From contig NZ_CAXBBQ010000004.1 of the NCBI RefSeq assembly GCF_963974575.1, positions 372,001 through 436,000 of the forward strand: DNA of 64,000 nt. The letters run 5' to 3'. The translations under genes and the position numbers were made by a program. The notes below the pieces were generated by a model. That model was not told the DNA's origin and did not search any database. It saw only the letters and a program-made list of their open reading frames with translations. Each line of letters opens with the position of its first letter. Position 1 is the stretch's first letter. Positions 35,203 to 43,901 of this stretch are shown here, piece by piece. Source of the stretch: Sphingosinicella sp963974575 (GTDB taxonomy: Bacteria > Pseudomonadota > Alphaproteobacteria > Sphingomonadales > Sphingomonadaceae).

Positions 35203-36214
35203 AATCATCCCCCGAACCGCCGAGCATGATAGCACCGCTTTCGCCTAGCTGGCGTGCGATTGCGAGGATGCGCTTCTGCGCGTCCTGCACCTCGCTCACC
35301 TTCATGGGTCCGCGCGATTCGATCTCGTCCTGCACGCTCTGCGCGGCACGCTGCGACATGGCCGCGAACATCTTCGCCCGCATCCGCTCGTCCGAGCCCT
35401 TGAGCGCGGCGACCAGCAGCGTGTTGTCGATCGAGCGGAGCAACGTCTGCATGCTCCGATCGTCGAGCGCGAGGAGGTTTTCGAATACGAACATCTGATC
35501 CTGAATGCTCTGGCCGATGTTCTCGTTCATTGTGGTTAATTGTTCGATGATGCGGCGATCCGCGCCGCCGCGCACATAGTTCATGATGCGCGCAGCCGTG
35601 GTCGTGCCCCCTGCCGTCGCGGAGCGCACGGCGGCGTTGGTCTTGATCTGCTTCTGCATGACACGCTCAAGCTCGGCGAGCGCGTCGGGTTGGATCGAAT
35701 CGAGCGTGGCGACGCGCAGCATCATGTCGGGCTGCATCTCCTCGGGGAGCAGTTGCAGAACCTCTGCGGCAAGCCCCGGTTCGAGGTGGCAGAGAACGGC
35801 CGCGATGACCTGGGGATGTTCCGACGAGATCGTCGCCGCGATCGAGCGCGCGTCCATCCAGTCGAGGATCTCGATGCCCTTCTGCGGCGACGAAGAACTC
35901 ATGCGGCCGAGCACGCTGCCCGCCTTCTCCTCGCCGAGCGCCTTCACGAACACGTTCTTCACATAAGGCCCGGTGCCAAGACCAAGGCTGGTCTGCTCGC
36001 GCGCTGCGAGAATGAACTCATCAAGGACCACGTTCACCGTGTCCTGATCGACATCGGCCACCGAATACATCGCCTGGCCGAGGTTCTGCACCTCACGCGG
36101 GCCCATGTGCTTCAGAAGATCGGCCGCTTCGTCCTCACCCAGCAGCAGCATCAGAATGGCGCTTTTCTGGGTGCCGGACAGATGTCGCGGCGCGAGTGCG
36201 AGTTCCTCACTCAT
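35195..36214 (-). CDS. fliG: Flagellar motor switch protein FliG
   Basis: 339 residues. N-terminal FliF-binding part, middle domain with the EHPQ motif (SSEHPQVIAAVLCHLEPGLAAEVL), and the C-terminal torque helix region (ALKGSDERMRAKMFAAMSQRAAQSVQDEIESRGPMKVSEVQDAQ) whose charged residues face MotA. I prefer the ATG at 36214 (AGGGAA six bases upstream) over that at 36220. Overlaps fliF and fliH at its ends. Confidence 0.95.
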   Translation of the reverse strand: MSEELALAPRHLSGTQKSAILMLLLGEDEAADLLKHMGPREVQNLGQAMYSVADVDQDTVNVVLDEFILAAREQTSLGLGTGPYVKNVFVKALGEEKAGSVLGRMSSSSPQKGIEILDWMDARSIAATISSEHPQVIAAVLCHLEPGLAAEVLQLLPEEMQPDMMLRVATLDSIQPDALAELERVMQKQIKTNAAVRSATAGGTTTAARIMNYVRGGADRRIIEQLTTMNENIGQSIQDQMFVFENLLALDDRSMQTLLRSIDNTLLVAALKGSDERMRAKMFAAMSQRAAQSVQDEIESRGPMKVSEVQDAQKRILAIARQLGESGAIMLGGSGDDYV

Positions 36215-37955
36215 TGGCATTTCCCTGGGCTGCGGTTTCGGTACGGATCAGCTGGCGGACGACGTTCGATGCGCGGGCGGTATCCTCGGCGACGAACATG
36301 CGGACCACGGCGACCTTGTCGTCATAGCTGTTCGCCATCGTCAGCACTTCGGGCGGCAGGCCGCCGCGCGGCTTCAGGCGCGCCTTGAGTGCTTCCATCG
36401 TCTGCAGGTCGCCGCCATCGAGCACGATGGAGCGGGGCGCGCCGAGCGCGCCGCCGCCCGGCACCGGCGCGGCATCGGCAGCGGCGAGCGCTTTTTTCAG
36501 GAACGGACGCAGCACCATGAAGAACACGACAACAAAGATGAGGAGCGCCGCGAGGATCTTGAGGATATCGCCGATCCAGGCGTTGCTCTGGAAATCGACC
36601 TGATACCACGCCTGCGTTTCGGCCGTGGGATCGACGAACGGCCGCGATGTGACGGCGACGAGATCGCCGCGCTCCGCGTTGAAACCGATGCTGCTCTGCA
36701 CGAGCTTTTCGATGGCCTTCGTTTCCGCGGCAGTCATCGCCTTGCCGTTTTCGCGCAGCACGACGGCGGCGGAAACACGGCGGACCTCGCCGATCGGCGC
36801 CTTGGTGACGGAAACCTGCTTTCCGATCTCGTAGTTGCGCGTGTAGCTCTCGCTGCGCGGGCCCGAGGGCGGCGCGGCGGGCGCGGCGTTTGGATCGGCG
36901 GGATTTTGGGCCTGTGCCTGTGCCTGCTCCGGCGTTGCTGCGGTCGCGGCAGGCGGGGCGACGTTCGAGAGCGCACCGGGAATGCCGCGCGGCGCCAACT
37001 CGCCCCCGCTCGACTGCGACGCGCCCTGCTCGCTGCGGATCACGGCATTGTCCTTGTCCCACGCCTCGTTCGTCTGCTGGGTTTCGGTGAAATCGAGGTC
37101 GAGGTGCACTTCGGCGGTGAAATTGTCGCTGCCGATGATCGGCGTCAGCAGCGCAAGCAGCCGCTCGCGGTACATGCTTTCCATCTTGGACTGGAACGCG
37201 ATGCGGCGGCGGCTTTCGCCGAATTCGTCGCCGGCAGCGTCGGGGGTGAGCAGCGTGCCCATCTGGTCGATGACCGACACGCGGTCCGCCGGCAGGCCGG
37301 GGATCGACGAGGCGACGAGATTGACGATGGAGCGCACTTGCGCCTCGCCGAGCGCGCGGCCGGGCGCCAGTTTCACAAAAACCGATGCCGTCGGCTGCGC
37401 CTGGTCGCGCACGAAGACGGACTGTTCGGGCAGCGCGAGGTGAATGCGCGCGGATTCAACCGCTGCGATTTCCGCGACGCTACGCGCGAGTTCGCTTTCC
37501 TGGCTTTGCTTCAGGCGGGCCTGCTCGATCGCGCGGCTGGTGCCGAGCGGCATGTCGTCGAGCAGCGCATAACCCTCGGCCGCAGCCTTCGGCAGCCCCT
37601 GCCCGGCGAGCAGCATCCGCGCCTTGTGATAGTCGCCGGCGGGCACCTGCACGCTGCCGGTCATGTTATCGATGCCCGGCGCGATCCCCGCTGCTTGCAG
37701 CGCCTCGACGACAGCGGCCTTGTCCGCCTCGGCAAGCCCCGGAAACAGCGTCCGCATCTCTGGCGTGCGCGTAAGGATATAGGCCATGGCAACCGCGGCG
37801 ATCGCCAGCGTGCCGATCACCATCGGCAGGCTGCGGCGGACGGCGGGCTGCGCAAGCATCGCCTTCAGCTGCGCCTGGAAACGATCGACCCCCGGACCGA
37901 ACGATACGGCGGGCGGCGGCGCGGATACGGCTGGCGATGAAGCGGCGTCACTCAT
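36207..37955 (-). CDS. fliF: Flagellar MS-ring protein FliF
   Basis: 582 residues. Membrane helices near 44-61 and about 465-485 flank the periplasmic ring-building domains (YscJ-like, with LFPGLAEADKAAVVEALQAAGI and the RIHLALPEQSVFVRDQAQPTASVFVKL block); the C-terminal tail binds FliG. Pro/Ala-rich loop near 360-385. Foundation of the basal body. Confidence 0.95.
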   Translation of the reverse strand: MSDAASSPAVSAPPPAVSFGPGVDRFQAQLKAMLAQPAVRRSLPMVIGTLAIAAVAMAYILTRTPEMRTLFPGLAEADKAAVVEALQAAGIAPGIDNMTGSVQVPAGDYHKARMLLAGQGLPKAAAEGYALLDDMPLGTSRAIEQARLKQSQESELARSVAEIAAVESARIHLALPEQSVFVRDQAQPTASVFVKLAPGRALGEAQVRSIVNLVASSIPGLPADRVSVIDQMGTLLTPDAAGDEFGESRRRIAFQSKMESMYRERLLALLTPIIGSDNFTAEVHLDLDFTETQQTNEAWDKDNAVIRSEQGASQSSGGELAPRGIPGALSNVAPPAATAATPEQAQAQAQNPADPNAAPAAPPSGPRSESYTRNYEIGKQVSVTKAPIGEVRRVSAAVVLRENGKAMTAAETKAIEKLVQSSIGFNAERGDLVAVTSRPFVDPTAETQAWYQVDFQSNAWIGDILKILAALLIFVVVFFMVLRPFLKKALAAADAAPVPGGGALGAPRSIVLDGGDLQTMEALKARLKPRGGLPPEVLTMANSYDDKVAVVRMFVAEDTARASNVVRQLIRTETAAQGNANE

Positions 37956-38009
37956 GAATGGGGCTCGTCAGTCTTTTTCTGGAGAATTGGACGGGGTCAG
38001 AAGGCGTAA

Positions 38010-38327
38010 TCAGACGGGCATGTTCATGATGTCCTTGTAGGCGGTCAGCAGGCGGTTTCTCACCTGCATGGTCGCCTCGAAGCCGATCGACGCCTTCTGG
38101 CGCTGCAGCATCACCGCCGCGATGTCCGTCGTCTCGCCGCGCTCATAGGCGGCGGAGGCTTCGGCCGCGCGTGTCTGCTGCGTGTTCACAGCCTGCATCG
38201 CGCTTTGCATCACGTTCCCGAAATCCGGCTTCGTCGCGGCCTGCGGCGTGCCGGCGCGGGAAAGCACGTCGTTCCGCTCCAGGATCTGGGAGCGGATCGC
38301 GAGAAGGCCTTTTGCATCGATCGTCAT
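38010..38327 (-). CDS. fliE: Flagellar hook-basal body protein FliE
   Basis: 105 residues, links the MS ring to the rod. The C-terminal QKASIGFEATMQVRNRLLTAYKDIMNMPV block is the FliE signature. First gene of fliE-F-G-H-I-J. Start at 38327; no ribosome site is visible, and the sigma-54 promoter upstream predicts a transcript starting only four bases before the ATG, so the message may be practically leaderless. The longer frame to 38405 would run through the promoter. Confidence 0.9.
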   Translation of the reverse strand: MTIDAKGLLAIRSQILERNDVLSRAGTPQAATKPDFGNVMQSAMQAVNTQQTRAAEASAAYERGETTDIAAVMLQRQKASIGFEATMQVRNRLLTAYKDIMNMPV

Positions 38328-38341
38328 AGCCGGGACTGCAA

Positions 38342-38357
38342 TGCAACCGCCGTGCCA
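38342..38357 (-). promoter_or_regulatory. Sigma-54 promoter of the fliE-to-fliJ operon
   Basis: Minus strand TGGCACGGCGGTTGCA, GG-N10-GC spacing exact. The -12 C is at 38343, which puts the start at about 38331, four bases before the fliE ATG. The palindromic site at 38422-38437 is centred about 98 bases upstream of this start. Confidence 0.88.
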
Positions 38358-38388
38358 ATCGCGGAAAACGGGGGCGTAGCGGCGTGCG

Positions 38389-38437
38389 CGTCGAAATCCG
38401 GACATGTCCTTTGCGGGGCAACGTCGGAAATCCGACG
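38389..38437. promoter_or_regulatory. Candidate activator-binding sites between fliE and fliC
   Basis: A perfect inverted repeat CGTCGGAAATCCGACG at 38422-38437 (7-bp arms) and, 33 bases away, an imperfect copy CGTCGAAATCCGGAC at 38389-38403. The same CGTCGG-N4-CCGACG palindrome lies in front of flgB. Position about -98 and -65 from the fliE start suits a sigma-54 activator. A further palindrome GGACATGTCC (38400-38409) overlaps the imperfect copy. Confidence 0.6.
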
Positions 38438-38463
38438 GAAAGCGGCACGCAAATTTTCGTGAT

Positions 38464-38490
38464 TAAACTTTGCCGCGCATCGGTCGTGAA
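38464..38490 (+). promoter_or_regulatory. FliA (sigma-28) promoter of fliC
   Basis: TAAA (38464-38467), 15-base spacer, GTCGTGAA (38483-38490). Identical boxes and spacing to those upstream of fliD. Predicted start near 38497 and a leader of about 70 bases ending in a GAGAGAGAG ribosome site. Confidence 0.7.
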
Positions 38491-38569
38491 CTGGGGTACG
38501 GCAGATGCTTCGCCACCTACGGCGCATGGCTGAGCCGGCTTATTAAGAGCGGGAAAGAGAGAGAGAGCC

Positions 38570-40207
38570 ATGACTGTCATCAATACGAATATCTCGGCCC
38601 TTCGCGCGCAGAGCGGCGCTGCGATGGCTGAATCCTCGCTGTCGAAGGCGATGGAACGCCTGTCGACCGGCAAGCGCATCAACTCCGCGAAGGACGACGC
38701 CGCCGGCCTCGCCATTTCGCAGCGCATGACCGCCAACATCCGCGGCATGGCCGTTGCCATCCGCAACTCCAACGACGGCATCTCGATGGCGCAGACGGCT
38801 GAAGGCGCGCTCGGCGAAGTCACCAACATCCTGCAGCGCATCCGCGAGTTGACCGTGCAGTCGGCGAACGGCACGTTCAGCTCTGCCGACCGTTCGAGCC
38901 TGCAGGCTGAAACCAACCAGCTGCTCGCCGAAGTCAACAACATCTCGAAGACGGCGAACTTCAACGGCCTCAAGCTGCTTGACGGTTCGGTCACCGACCT
39001 CAAGCTGCAGACGGGCGTCAACGCTGGCGACCAGGTCGGCATCTCGATGGCGAACGTGTCCTCGAACGCGCTCGGCCTCACCAGCGGCGGCGCTCCGGGC
39101 CAGATCACGACGGGCCGTGTTGGCGCCGTCTCGGGTCTCGCCGTTGGCGACGTGACGTTCAACGGCGTGAACGCGCTCGGCAGCGTGCCGACCGCCGACA
39201 CCGCCGAAGCGCTTGCCGCCGCGATCAACGAGAACAGCGACAAGACGGGTGTGAAGGCCACCGCCTCCAACAACGTCACCAGCGCCAAGATCACGGCCGA
39301 GAGCTTCGCCGTGGGCGACATCACCATCGGCGGCGTCTCCGTCGGTGCGGCCGCCAGCGTCGAGGAACTGGTCGCCAACATCAACCGCAACGACTTCGGC
39401 GTCACCGCGACGCTGAACTCCGACAAGACGATCACCCTGGCGAACACCACCGGCAAGGCGATCACGGTCGGCGGCACGGCGGCTGGCGGCTTCACGGCCG
39501 GCACCTACCAGGGCTTCGTGAGCCTGCAGAGCAGCGACGGCAGCGACATCAAGGTGGTCGGCACGAACACGACGCCTGCGACCGCGATTGCCGACGTGCA
39601 GCTGATGGGCCTCAACGTGGCTTCGGATGGCGTGTCCTTCATGGGCGGCGCGGTTTCGGGTGCGGCACTGACGGCTGATACGCTCGTCATCAACGGCGTG
39701 AACATCGGTGCCTCGGCGACGGCTTCCGCGGCCGACAAGGCGACGGCGATCAACGCCCAGACCGGCAACACCGGCGTCAAGGCGACGGTGAGCGGCACGA
39801 GCCTCGTGCTGACCTCGGTCGACGGCAGCGGCGTCCGCGTCGAAGGTGCCGGTGCGGCAGCGATCGGCTTCGTTGCTCAGGGCGGCAGCGCCAACATGAC
39901 CTCGACGCTCGACATCAGCAGCCAGGAAGCTGCGGTTGCGGCGCTCACGGTCCTCGACAAGGCGATCGACTCGATCGTGTCGAGCCGCGGCGATCTCGGC
40001 GCGCTTCAGAACCGCCTCGAATCGACCGTCAGCAACCTGACGACGACCTCGACGAACCTCACCGAAGCCCGCTCGCGTATCGAAGACGCGGACTTCTCGG
40101 CGGAGAGCACCAACCTCGCCCGCTCGCAGGTTCTGAGCCAGGCGGCGACCGCCATGCTCGCTCAGGCGAACCAGACGCAGCAGAACGTGCTGTCGCTGCT
40201 TCGTTAA
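38570..40207 (+). CDS. fliC: Flagellin
   Basis: 545 residues, main filament subunit. Conserved N-terminal D0/D1 helices (INTNISALRAQSG, LSTGKRINSAKDDAAGLAISQRM, QTAEGALGEVTNILQRIRELTVQ) and C-terminal D1/D0 (LGALQNRLESTVSNL, IEDADFSAESTNLARSQVLSQAATAMLAQANQ). The variable middle (about 150-460) contains at least three flagellin-IN motifs, such as ALAAAINENSDKTGVKATA and KATAINAQTGNTGVKATV. Larger than the short flagellins of many alphaproteobacteria. Own FliA-type promoter and a strong terminator make it a single-gene unit. Confidence 0.97.
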   Translation: MTVINTNISALRAQSGAAMAESSLSKAMERLSTGKRINSAKDDAAGLAISQRMTANIRGMAVAIRNSNDGISMAQTAEGALGEVTNILQRIRELTVQSANGTFSSADRSSLQAETNQLLAEVNNISKTANFNGLKLLDGSVTDLKLQTGVNAGDQVGISMANVSSNALGLTSGGAPGQITTGRVGAVSGLAVGDVTFNGVNALGSVPTADTAEALAAAINENSDKTGVKATASNNVTSAKITAESFAVGDITIGGVSVGAAASVEELVANINRNDFGVTATLNSDKTITLANTTGKAITVGGTAAGGFTAGTYQGFVSLQSSDGSDIKVVGTNTTPATAIADVQLMGLNVASDGVSFMGGAVSGAALTADTLVINGVNIGASATASAADKATAINAQTGNTGVKATVSGTSLVLTSVDGSGVRVEGAGAAAIGFVAQGGSANMTSTLDISSQEAAVAALTVLDKAIDSIVSSRGDLGALQNRLESTVSNLTTTSTNLTEARSRIEDADFSAESTNLARSQVLSQAATAMLAQANQTQQNVLSLLR

Positions 40208-40235
40208 GAGTTGGCGTTGTAAGTTAATACGGGTT

Positions 40236-40274
40236 CGGCCCCGGCGCTCATCCGAACGCCGGGGCCGTTTTCTT
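40236..40274 (+). terminator. Rho-independent terminator of fliC
   Basis: Perfect 11-bp GC stem (CGGCCCCGGCG at 40236-40246 with 40257-40267), 10-base loop, followed by TTTTCTT. Begins 29 bases after the stop. Confidence 0.92.
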
Positions 40275-40301
40275 GAGACCAGAGACGTTGGGGGTTTTTC
40301 C

Positions 40302-41069
40302 GTGGCAACCGAAGACGACGACGAGGAGCTGACGTTCGACGCGGAAGAGCCGCAGGCGGCAAAGCCGAAAGCCGAACCGCAGCCCGAGCCGGAACCGGCC
40401 AAGACCGAAGCGGAAGCGCCGACACCGGAACCCAAGCCGGAACCGAAAGCCGAACCTGCCCCGCAGCCCGCAGCGGCGCCTGCCGCCGAAGCCAAATCTG
40501 CAGAGGCTGCCGTAGCGCCCTCGCGCAAACCCTCACGGTCCGGCATGGCGATTGCCGCGTGTCTGGGTGTCTGCGTGCTCACGTCCACCATCGCCGCCGT
40601 CCAGTCCTGGCGCGCAGCGAGCATCGCCGCCGACGCGAGCAGCGCCGGATCGACGAAGGACGTGCTCGCCAAACTGAATGCGCTCCAGACCCTGATGGAA
40701 CAGCAGCGCGACGCCATCGACGAACTGTCGACGCGTCCCGGCCTCGCCACGGCATCGGCCTCGCCGCAGTCGGTCGACGGCCAGATCAATGCGCTGGCCG
40801 CGGCGTTGAAAGCGAACCAGCAGATGACCGAGCAGCTGCCGTCGGTCGTCATGAAGCAGGTGGATGCCCGCCTTGCGCGCGTCGAGCCCCGTCGCGCAGC
40901 GCCTGCCAGCGCACGGCCGCAAGCCGCGCGTCCGGCGGTTCAGCGCAGCACGGCATCGAAGCGCGCGCCCGTGCGAAGCACCGAGGCCGCCAGGGTTCTC
41001 AGCACACCGATTGTGCCCGTGGTCGCCGAGAAGAAGCGCCCCGCAGGCGAAGAGATCAGTTACCCCTGA
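40302..41069 (+). CDS. Membrane-anchored Pro/Glu/Ala-rich protein, unknown function
   Basis: 255 residues, not recognised. About 75 residues of acidic, Pro/Glu/Ala/Lys-rich low-complexity sequence come first, then one membrane helix (GMAIAACLGVCVLTSTIAAV), then a periplasmic helical part (KDVLAKLNALQTLMEQQRDAIDELS; ALKANQQMTEQLPSVVMKQVDARLARVEP) and a basic Ala/Arg tail. Layout is that of a TonB- or FimV-like periplasmic coiled-coil protein. GTG start with GGGGG upstream. It follows the fliC terminator directly, so read-through from fliC could express it; a flagellar role is only suggested by place. Confidence 0.65.
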   Translation: MATEDDDEELTFDAEEPQAAKPKAEPQPEPEPAKTEAEAPTPEPKPEPKAEPAPQPAAAPAAEAKSAEAAVAPSRKPSRSGMAIAACLGVCVLTSTIAAVQSWRAASIAADASSAGSTKDVLAKLNALQTLMEQQRDAIDELSTRPGLATASASPQSVDGQINALAAALKANQQMTEQLPSVVMKQVDARLARVEPRRAAPASARPQAARPAVQRSTASKRAPVRSTEAARVLSTPIVPVVAEKKRPAGEEISYP

Positions 41070-41121
41070 GCCAGACGCAAACAGGGCTGGCAGAACCCGG
41101 AGATGCTGCTAGCTGGCAGGG

Positions 41122-42288
41122 ATGAGTCTTCGCCTGCCACCTATCCCCGCATGGTCCGCCGCCCTCATTGCCGCCCTCATCGGATTCGGCGGAACGGTCG
41201 CGCTCGTGGTGCAGGCGATGCGCGTGCTCGGCGCATCGGTCGAGCAGACGGGCTCCGCCCTCACCGCGCTTTGCCTCGGCATTGCGCTGACCGGCGGATT
41301 TTTCTCCCTGAAACTGCGGATGCCCGTCGTGCTCGCCTGGTCTACGCCCGGGGCGGCGCTGCTCGCCGCGACAGCGCCCGGGATCGCGTGGCCCGCAGCG
41401 ATCGGCGCGTTTCTGGCTGCCGCCGTGATGATGGTGGTGCTGGGTGCGGTCCCGGCGCTCGGACGGCTCGCCGCACGCATTCCCACGACCGTTGCGTCGG
41501 GGATGCTCGCCGGCGTTCTGCTCCCCTTCTGTCTTGGACTTTTCAAAGCGGGCGCGACCGACCCCCTGCTCGTCGTGCTGCTCGTGGCGGTGTTCCTCCT
41601 CGCGCGCCAGCGCGTACCGCTTTACGCGCTGCTTCTGGTCCTTGCGGCGGGGATTGCGATCACCCTCGTCCGCGGCGACGTTGCCCCGCTTCCGCCCGGG
41701 GCGACGTTCGGCGCGCTTACGCCGGTGATGCCTGCGTTCGATATCCGCACGATCCTCAGCATCGGCGTGCCGTTCTTCCTCGTCTCGCTCGTCTCGCAAA
41801 ACCTGCCCGGCCTCGTTGTGCTTCAGGCCGCAGGTTATACGCCAAACGCCCGCTCGCTGATCGTCGGGACCGGGCTGACCTCGGTGGTGACGGCGCCGTT
41901 CGGAGCGCATGCTGTCTGCCTTGCCGCGATCACGGCCACGATCTGCACCACCGACGATGCACATCCCGATAAGCGCCGACGCTGGGTGGTGGGCATATTG
42001 TACGCGGGCTTCTATCTCGTGCTTGCGCTCTTTTCGCCTGCACTCGTCCGGCTGTTCCTTGCGCTTCCGGAAGCCGTGATCGTGACACTCACCGGCATCG
42101 CGCTCATTCCGGCGCTGATCGGCACGATGGAAACGATGCTGTCAGTCAAGGAGGATCGCGATGCAGCGATCGTGACGTTCCTCGCCACCGGATCGGGCCT
42201 TGCGCTGTTCGGCCTCGGCGCGGCGTTTTGGGGACTGCTCGCGGGTTTCCTCGCGCTTGGCGGCAAGGTGCTGCTGCGAAGGATTTAG
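41122..42288 (+). CDS. benE: Benzoate/H+ symporter family protein (BenE)
   Basis: 388 residues with about 12 membrane helices. BenE features: the LRMPVVLAWSTPGAALLAATAP segment, GALTPVMPAFDIRTILSIGVPFFLVSLVSQNLPGLVVLQAAGYTP, and the APFGAHAVCLAAITATICT stretch. The family imports benzoate with protons. No benzoate-degradation genes are nearby and it is placed inside the flagellar cluster, so the substrate is assumed from the family only. Two bases separate its stop from the convergent fliA stop. Confidence 0.85.
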   Translation: MSLRLPPIPAWSAALIAALIGFGGTVALVVQAMRVLGASVEQTGSALTALCLGIALTGGFFSLKLRMPVVLAWSTPGAALLAATAPGIAWPAAIGAFLAAAVMMVVLGAVPALGRLAARIPTTVASGMLAGVLLPFCLGLFKAGATDPLLVVLLVAVFLLARQRVPLYALLLVLAAGIAITLVRGDVAPLPPGATFGALTPVMPAFDIRTILSIGVPFFLVSLVSQNLPGLVVLQAAGYTPNARSLIVGTGLTSVVTAPFGAHAVCLAAITATICTTDDAHPDKRRRWVVGILYAGFYLVLALFSPALVRLFLALPEAVIVTLTGIALIPALIGTMETMLSVKEDRDAAIVTFLATGSGLALFGLGAAFWGLLAGFLALGGKVLLRRI

Positions 42289-42289
42289 A

Positions 42290-43027
42290 TTATGCTGCCC
42301 ACTCCGAAAGGCCCTGGCGCATCCGGTCGAGCGCGGCCTTCTTGATCTGGCAGACGCGCGCAGCGCCGACGCCGAGCACAGCGCCGATCTCGTCGAGGTT
42401 CAGTTCCTCGACATAATAGAGCTGCAGCACCATCGCCTCGCGCTCGGGAAGGGTCTTGATCCCCTCGGCGAGCGCACGTTCGAGATCCCTGCGTTCCAGC
42501 GTTTCGTCCGGCGTCTCGCCTTCGTCCGCGAACCACTGCGAATGGTCCGAATAGACCTCGTCGATATTCTCGTAATGCACGCCCTGCGTGGCATCGATCT
42601 CGGCCTGTAACGCCTCGATCGTGATGCCCATGTGTGCGGCGAGTTCCATCTGCGTCGCCGGACGCCCGAGCGCCAGCTCCGCTTCCCGGCGGGCATCGTT
42701 CAGCTGCTTGCGGCGCACGAGCGCGCTGCGGCACATGTTCGCCTGCCGCCGCAGCTGATCGATCATCGCGCCGCGGATGCGCGTGGTGGCGTAGGTGGTG
42801 AAGGCGGCAACGCCGCGCTCCTCGAAATTACGTGCGGCTTCGAGCAGCGCGATCGTGCCGATCTGCACGAGATCGCCGATCTCGATCGCCGAGCTGACCC
42901 GCCCGAAAACATGCCACGCGATCTTGCGCACGAGCCCGAGGTTGGCCTCGACGCGCTGCTGCGGCGTCGGCGCCGACTGTCGCCGCGCGTAGACAAGGCC
43001 GCCGGCAAGCTCAGCCCGCGCGTGCAT
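42290..43027 (-). CDS. fliA: Flagellar RNA polymerase sigma factor FliA (sigma-28)
   Basis: 245 residues. Sigma region 2 (LVRKIAWHVFGRVSSAIEIGDLVQIGTIALLEAARNFEERGVAAFTTYATTRIRGAMIDQLR), region 3 (LGRPATQMELAAHMGI) and region 4 with helix-turn-helix (LNLDEIGAVLGVGAARVCQIKKAAL). Directs RNA polymerase to late flagellar promoters, and FlgM encoded in this window would hold it inactive until the hook is finished. Start at 43027 has GGAGAGGA upstream and overlaps flhG. Last gene of the flhA operon, so its synthesis depends on sigma-54. Confidence 0.93.
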   Translation of the reverse strand: MHARAELAGGLVYARRQSAPTPQQRVEANLGLVRKIAWHVFGRVSSAIEIGDLVQIGTIALLEAARNFEERGVAAFTTYATTRIRGAMIDQLRRQANMCRSALVRRKQLNDARREAELALGRPATQMELAAHMGITIEALQAEIDATQGVHYENIDEVYSDHSQWFADEGETPDETLERRDLERALAEGIKTLPEREAMVLQLYYVEELNLDEIGAVLGVGAARVCQIKKAALDRMRQGLSEWAA

Positions 43028-43901
43028 CGCGTTCCTCTCCGAAGAAAGCGGTGTTGGGCACCGCGAGGATTTCCGTGCGCGTGCGTTTGGCGATGTCGAG
43101 CGCGAGCGTATTGAACGCCTGCCCCGCCGCCGACAGCGGATAGGCCTCGACAAGACAGCGCTTGCGCATCGCTGCGCTATGGACGTGGTTGTCGTGCGGG
43201 ATCGAACCCAGATGTTCGAGATTGATGTCGAGGAAGTTGCTCGCCACCTGCTTGAAGCGCGCGAACAGCCTGCGGCCCGCCAGCGCGTTCGGCACCATGT
43301 TGGTGACGACGAGCACGTCGCGGCAGCGGCCGCGCTGCGCCAGCGCTTTCAGAAGACCGTAGGCGTCTATGAAAGATGCCGGCTCGTCGGTGAGCACGAC
43401 GACGGCGAAATCGCTCTTTTCAACAAGGCTCGTCACGTTGGGGGCGATACCCGCCGCCGTATCGATGACGAGATAGTCGAGGTTGTCTTCGAACACGCGG
43501 AACTCGCGGCAGAAACCGTCGAGCACATCGTCTTCGATAACGGCAAGGCTGGCGTCGCCTGATCCGCCGCTGACAAGGCCGATCCCGGCCGGGCCGGGCT
43601 GCACGATCTCGGTAAGCGGCACGCCATCCCTCAGCGCATCGCGCACAGTGCGGCCCGCCGGGCGGCCGAGCATGACGCCCGCGTTCGCAAGGCCGAGATC
43701 GGCATCGAACAGCATCACCCGCTTGCCGGACTTGGCGAGCGCGACCGAGAGATTGACCGACACGTGGGTCTTGCCGACACCGCCCTTGCCGCTGGCCACC
43801 GCCACCACGACGGGGCGGTTGCGGATATCCTGACCGGTCGGCACGGGCGAAGTCATTCGGGAAAAGCCTTCCGTTGGCATACGCTTGAGAGCGGCGATCA
43901 T
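43011..43901 (-). CDS. flhG: Flagellar number regulator FlhG (MinD/ParA-like ATPase)
   Basis: 296 residues. Deviant Walker A SGKGGVGKT (37-45), DADLGLANAGVMLG, VIDTAAGIAP and LTDEPASFIDAYGLLK are MinD/FleN motifs. It limits flagellar number, usually by antagonising FlhF and the sigma-54 activator. ATGA overlap with flhF sets the start at 43901; an ATG at 43856 with GGAAGG ahead is an alternative that removes 15 residues. Confidence 0.9.
   Translation of the reverse strand: MIAALKRMPTEGFSRMTSPVPTGQDIRNRPVVVAVASGKGGVGKTHVSVNLSVALAKSGKRVMLFDADLGLANAGVMLGRPAGRTVRDALRDGVPLTEIVQPGPAGIGLVSGGSGDASLAVIEDDVLDGFCREFRVFEDNLDYLVIDTAAGIAPNVTSLVEKSDFAVVVLTDEPASFIDAYGLLKALAQRGRCRDVLVVTNMVPNALAGRRLFARFKQVASNFLDINLEHLGSIPHDNHVHSAAMRKRCLVEAYPLSAAGQAFNTLALDIAKRTRTEILAVPNTAFFGEERDARAG

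Noticed and set aside
38492..38509. GG-N10-GC (TGGGGTACGGCAGATGCT) before fliC as a sigma-54 promoter
   Set aside because: Only the invariant GG and GC fit; the TGGCACG and TTGC boxes of the four other sites are missing, and it overlaps the start site of the better FliA-type promoter.
41122..42288. benE as evidence of an inserted foreign segment in the flagellar cluster
   Set aside because: Base composition and codon use look like the neighbours and there are no repeats or integrase remnants, so an insertion cannot be shown.
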